64,000 bases of DNA from NCBI RefSeq assembly GCF_964340395.1, contig NC_135559.1, forward strand, positions 10,493,259 to 10,557,258. Reading direction: 5' to 3'. The position numbers and the translations under genes were made by a program. Shown here piece by piece: positions 63,454 to 64,000 of the stretch (positions are counted from its first letter, which is position 1; each line of letters begins with the position of its first letter). Below the pieces are notes generated by a model. It was not told where the DNA came from. It made no database searches and saw only the letters and a list, made by a program, of their open reading frames with translations. This DNA comes from Glandiceps talaboti (lineage: Eukaryota > Hemichordata > Enteropneusta > Spengelidae).

Positions 63454-64000
63454 GTTAGTCTCAAAGTAGAGATATTTATAGACTTGTGGTAAGATCTGTA
63501 CTTGGAAGGTTGTCGAACAAAAAGCACATTTCCAGGACGTGTTACAGTTGTTTCCATACCTCACTAAATATAGGCACCAATAGCATAAGCTCATTGACTA
63601 GCAGGGCACACGGAGAACAGTGGATAATTTTTTCAAACAATCCATTAAATTGTAAATATAAACACAAAATATAGGACGTATAAATGGCGATATATAGCCA
63701 TTTACCACTCTTCCATACCAAATGTAATATTCTACTCTGCAGAGAGTGCAACTGACGTTAGCAAAATAAATTAAACACTGTTACAAAAATATTATTATAC
63801 AAAGCGAAAACAGACAACATACACAGAATAACAAAAGTTGGAAATGCCAATACTGCATACTATACAAATAGGTACTTTATCAGAAGGTGGGGGGTGGTCT
63901 CCACACTTTCATAATTGTTTTGTTTTTGTTCTGAAGGGTCAAAGTTTCATTATTTCACAGCATATAAATCTGTCCATACGTTCATGTGAATGTAGCTCGA
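63454..64000 (+). other. Intron 15 (continues past the window)
   Basis: No exon is recognised. Small open frames on both strands lack support. Confidence 0.7.

Overview
The window is animal nuclear DNA. It is AT-rich, its genes have GT-AG introns, and it is full of di-, tri- and tetranucleotide microsatellites and decayed transposable elements. The protein families suggest a non-vertebrate bilaterian, such as a lophotrochozoan or an invertebrate deuterostome. They are somatomedin-B (SMB) plus seven-transmembrane receptors with paired 'YRN-I-x-CAxCNG' ectodomain motifs, and an LDL-receptor class B/EGF/sushi protein. I cannot name the species.

Left part (1 to about 38985): a tandem segmental duplication with a period of about 16 kb. 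Unit A is 1-16027 (its left edge is the window edge), unit B 16028-32087, and unit C about 32088-38985 (partial). A and B look nearly identical, about 0.2% different where compared by eye, plus microsatellite length changes. C is several percent diverged and rearranged. Each unit holds a minus-strand two-exon receptor gene (exon 1: signal peptide and SMB; exon 2: ectodomain and 7TM) and, on the plus strand in divergent orientation, a three-exon relic of an LDLR-B beta-propeller gene. Receptor A runs off the left edge, B is complete (about 744 aa), and C is broken by a 5-bp insertion. All three LDLR-B relics share the same two frameshifts, so the relic was already dead before the array was amplified.

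Middle (38986-43870): no convincing gene. It is mostly CATA/CAGA/CA/CAAA microsatellite arrays with a few dispersed repeat fragments.

Right part (43871-64000): one large plus-strand gene, open at the right edge. A 49-bp signal-peptide exon is followed, after a 5.5-kb intron, by 14 exons. They encode LDLR-B propeller 1, an EGF, propeller 2, an EGF-like module, a sushi domain and the start of propeller 3. Every splice phase in the model agrees (916 codons plus 2 bases in the window), and the modules are bounded by phase-1 introns. Propellers 1 and 3 are close duplicates. The introns carry a decayed hAT-like transposase, two foldback structures including a perfect 38-bp palindrome, a dead tandem copy of exon 4, and a 55-bp minisatellite that repeats the CRE palindrome TGACGTCA.

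The receptor array and the LDLR-B gene are both predicted to give cell-surface or secreted proteins. The dead propeller fragments in every unit suggest an ancestral divergent receptor/LDLR-B gene pair that was duplicated, with only the rightmost LDLR-B gene surviving. That history is inference. No CRISPR, operon, tRNA gene or rRNA was seen.
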